NCBI GenBank assembly: GCA_021799915.1
Contig: JAJYZN010000158.1
Location: 1-6,012 of the forward strand
DNA from: Actinomycetes bacterium
Lineage (GTDB): Bacteria; Actinomycetota; Acidimicrobiia; Acidimicrobiales; RAAP-2
Length of the DNA stretch: 6,012 nt
Direction of reading: 5' to 3'
The stretch's first letter is position 1. Each line of letters opens with the position of its first letter. The notes under the pieces were generated by a model that saw only the letters and a list, made by a program, of their open reading frames with translations, was not told the DNA's origin and did not search any database. A program made the position numbers and the translations under genes. Shown here piece by piece: positions 5,301-6,012 of the stretch.

Positions 5301-6012
5301 ACGATCCGTTGGTCCACGCGATCACGACACCGTCGCGCAGCGCCGTTGTCACCAAGCGCCCGTCGACGACGAACGATCCTCCCGAGCACTCGGTGATCGA
5401 GATGTCCTTCGGCCGTCCCCCGAGCCCGTCTCCCCTCGACTTGGCCAGGGCCTCTTTCACTGCCCACCCAGTGGTGAGCAGGCGAGGGTGTGTGGCCGCA
5501 TCGATTCCCTCCAAGAGAAGGCGCAGCTCGTCGTCGCTGAACGCCGTCGTGGCGAATTGTGCAGGTCGCTCCTCTACTCGTTCGGCGTCGATGCCGACCG
5601 GCCGGTCCTCGTCGACGAGAGCGACGCCAAGCCACGGCGTATGCGAGATCGAGACGGACAGCCGGGCGTCACCGGGAGCGTGGATGATCGGGCGTCCGGA
5701 TGGGTCGTTGCTCACGGTCACCTCAAGCGGCCAGATCGGTCCAGCACCGCGGTCCCACAACCAGCGGCGCGCAGCGTCTTTGGCGGCAATGCGACCGAGG
5801 AGGTAGAGGCGCTGTGCTCTCGGATGAAGTGATGCGTACCGCACCTGCTCATCTTGAGAGAGATAGCGGCGCATCATGAGCTCGCGCGAGGCCGAGGAGC
5901 GCCAGTGCTCCTCGGCGAGGAGCCAGCCACCCGCGCCGGGCTCGGCGAGCCCGTTGTGCTCGGGCCAGACGAGCACCGGCCAGCCGACGGCGTCCGACTC
6001 CACACCTCGACC
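5293..6012 (-). CDS. 4'-phosphopantetheinyl transferase domain, probable C-terminus of a type I polyketide synthase (5' partial)
   Basis: This domain transfers 4'-phosphopantetheine from CoA to a serine of carrier proteins. It shows the Sfp/AcpS superfamily motifs. Numbering from the GTG at 6003, these are a GRIAAKDAAR helix near 70-79, SISH at 118-121, VGIDAE at 136-141 with the Mg-binding acids D139 and E141, and WAVKEALAK at 180-188 with the conserved W, K, E and final K. The reading frame stays open through the window edge (G-R-G before the GTG), so 6003 is probably not the true start. The first 40 or so residues, with WPEHNGLAEP and GGWLLAEEHW, resemble from memory the linker between the dehydratase region and a fused PPTase at the end of PKS polypeptides. 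I infer a large iterative PKS whose catalytic domains lie upstream, outside the window. A stand-alone PPTase is the alternative. The ACP gene follows after 7 bases, and the stop codon is part of its ribosome binding site. Confidence 0.85.
   Translation of the reverse strand, partial: GRGVESDAVGWPVLVWPEHNGLAEPGAGGWLLAEEHWRSSASRELMMRRYLSQDEQVRYASLHPRAQRLYLLGRIAAKDAARRWLWDRGAGPIWPLEVTVSNDPSGRPIIHAPGDARLSVSISHTPWLGVALVDEDRPVGIDAERVEERPAQFATTAFSDDELRLLLEGIDAATHPRLLTTGWAVKEALAKSRGDGLGGRPKDISITECSGGSFVVDGRLVTTALRDGVVIAWTNGSWR

Noticed and set aside
1..6012. Promoters, terminators, tRNA/rRNA genes, CRISPR arrays, insertion sequences or attachment sites
   Set aside because: The window is continuous coding sequence with gaps of at most 7 bases. 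I saw no convincing hairpin-plus-T-run, direct repeat array, inverted terminal repeat or transposase.

Overview
The window looks like GC-rich actinobacterial chromosome. Base composition is strongly GC-rich by eye, codon third positions are mostly G or C, and several starts are GTG. An Acidimicrobiia-like or other high-GC actinobacterial source is a guess. No taxonomic marker is present.

All six supported genes lie on the minus strand and read from the right end of the window to the left. They are packed with almost no space between them. In order of transcription they are: (1) 6012-5293, the C-terminal 4'-phosphopantetheinyl transferase (PPTase) domain of what is probably a much larger type I polyketide synthase, cut by the window edge; (2) 5285-4995, a free-standing acyl carrier protein (ACP); (3) 4993-4181, an alpha/beta hydrolase; (4) 4196-3003, a GT1-type glycosyltransferase; (5) 3006-1054, a 650-residue membrane-tethered protein with an unassigned N-terminal region, a zinc ribbon and a SAM-dependent methyltransferase domain; (6) 1057-1, a RodA/FtsW-type (SEDS) peptidoglycan glycosyltransferase, cut at its C-terminus by the window edge. 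Successive junctions are a 7-base gap, a 1-base gap, a 16-base overlap, a 4-base GTGA overlap and a second GTGA overlap. This is the layout of one translationally coupled operon. There is no intergenic space long enough for a promoter or terminator between these genes, and no RNA gene, mobile element or CRISPR array is visible.

Reading the genes together (inference): the PPTase domain would activate the ACP and any carrier domain of the synthase, the synthase would build an acyl or polyketide chain, the hydrolase could release or edit it, and the glycosyltransferase and methyltransferase would decorate it. The product may be a glycosylated, methylated polyketide or lipid made at or near the membrane. 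The unexpected member is rodA, a cell-wall elongation gene whose start codon overlaps the stop of the methyltransferase gene. Its SEDS sequence also has Val where a Lys is usual, three residues after the conserved Glu.
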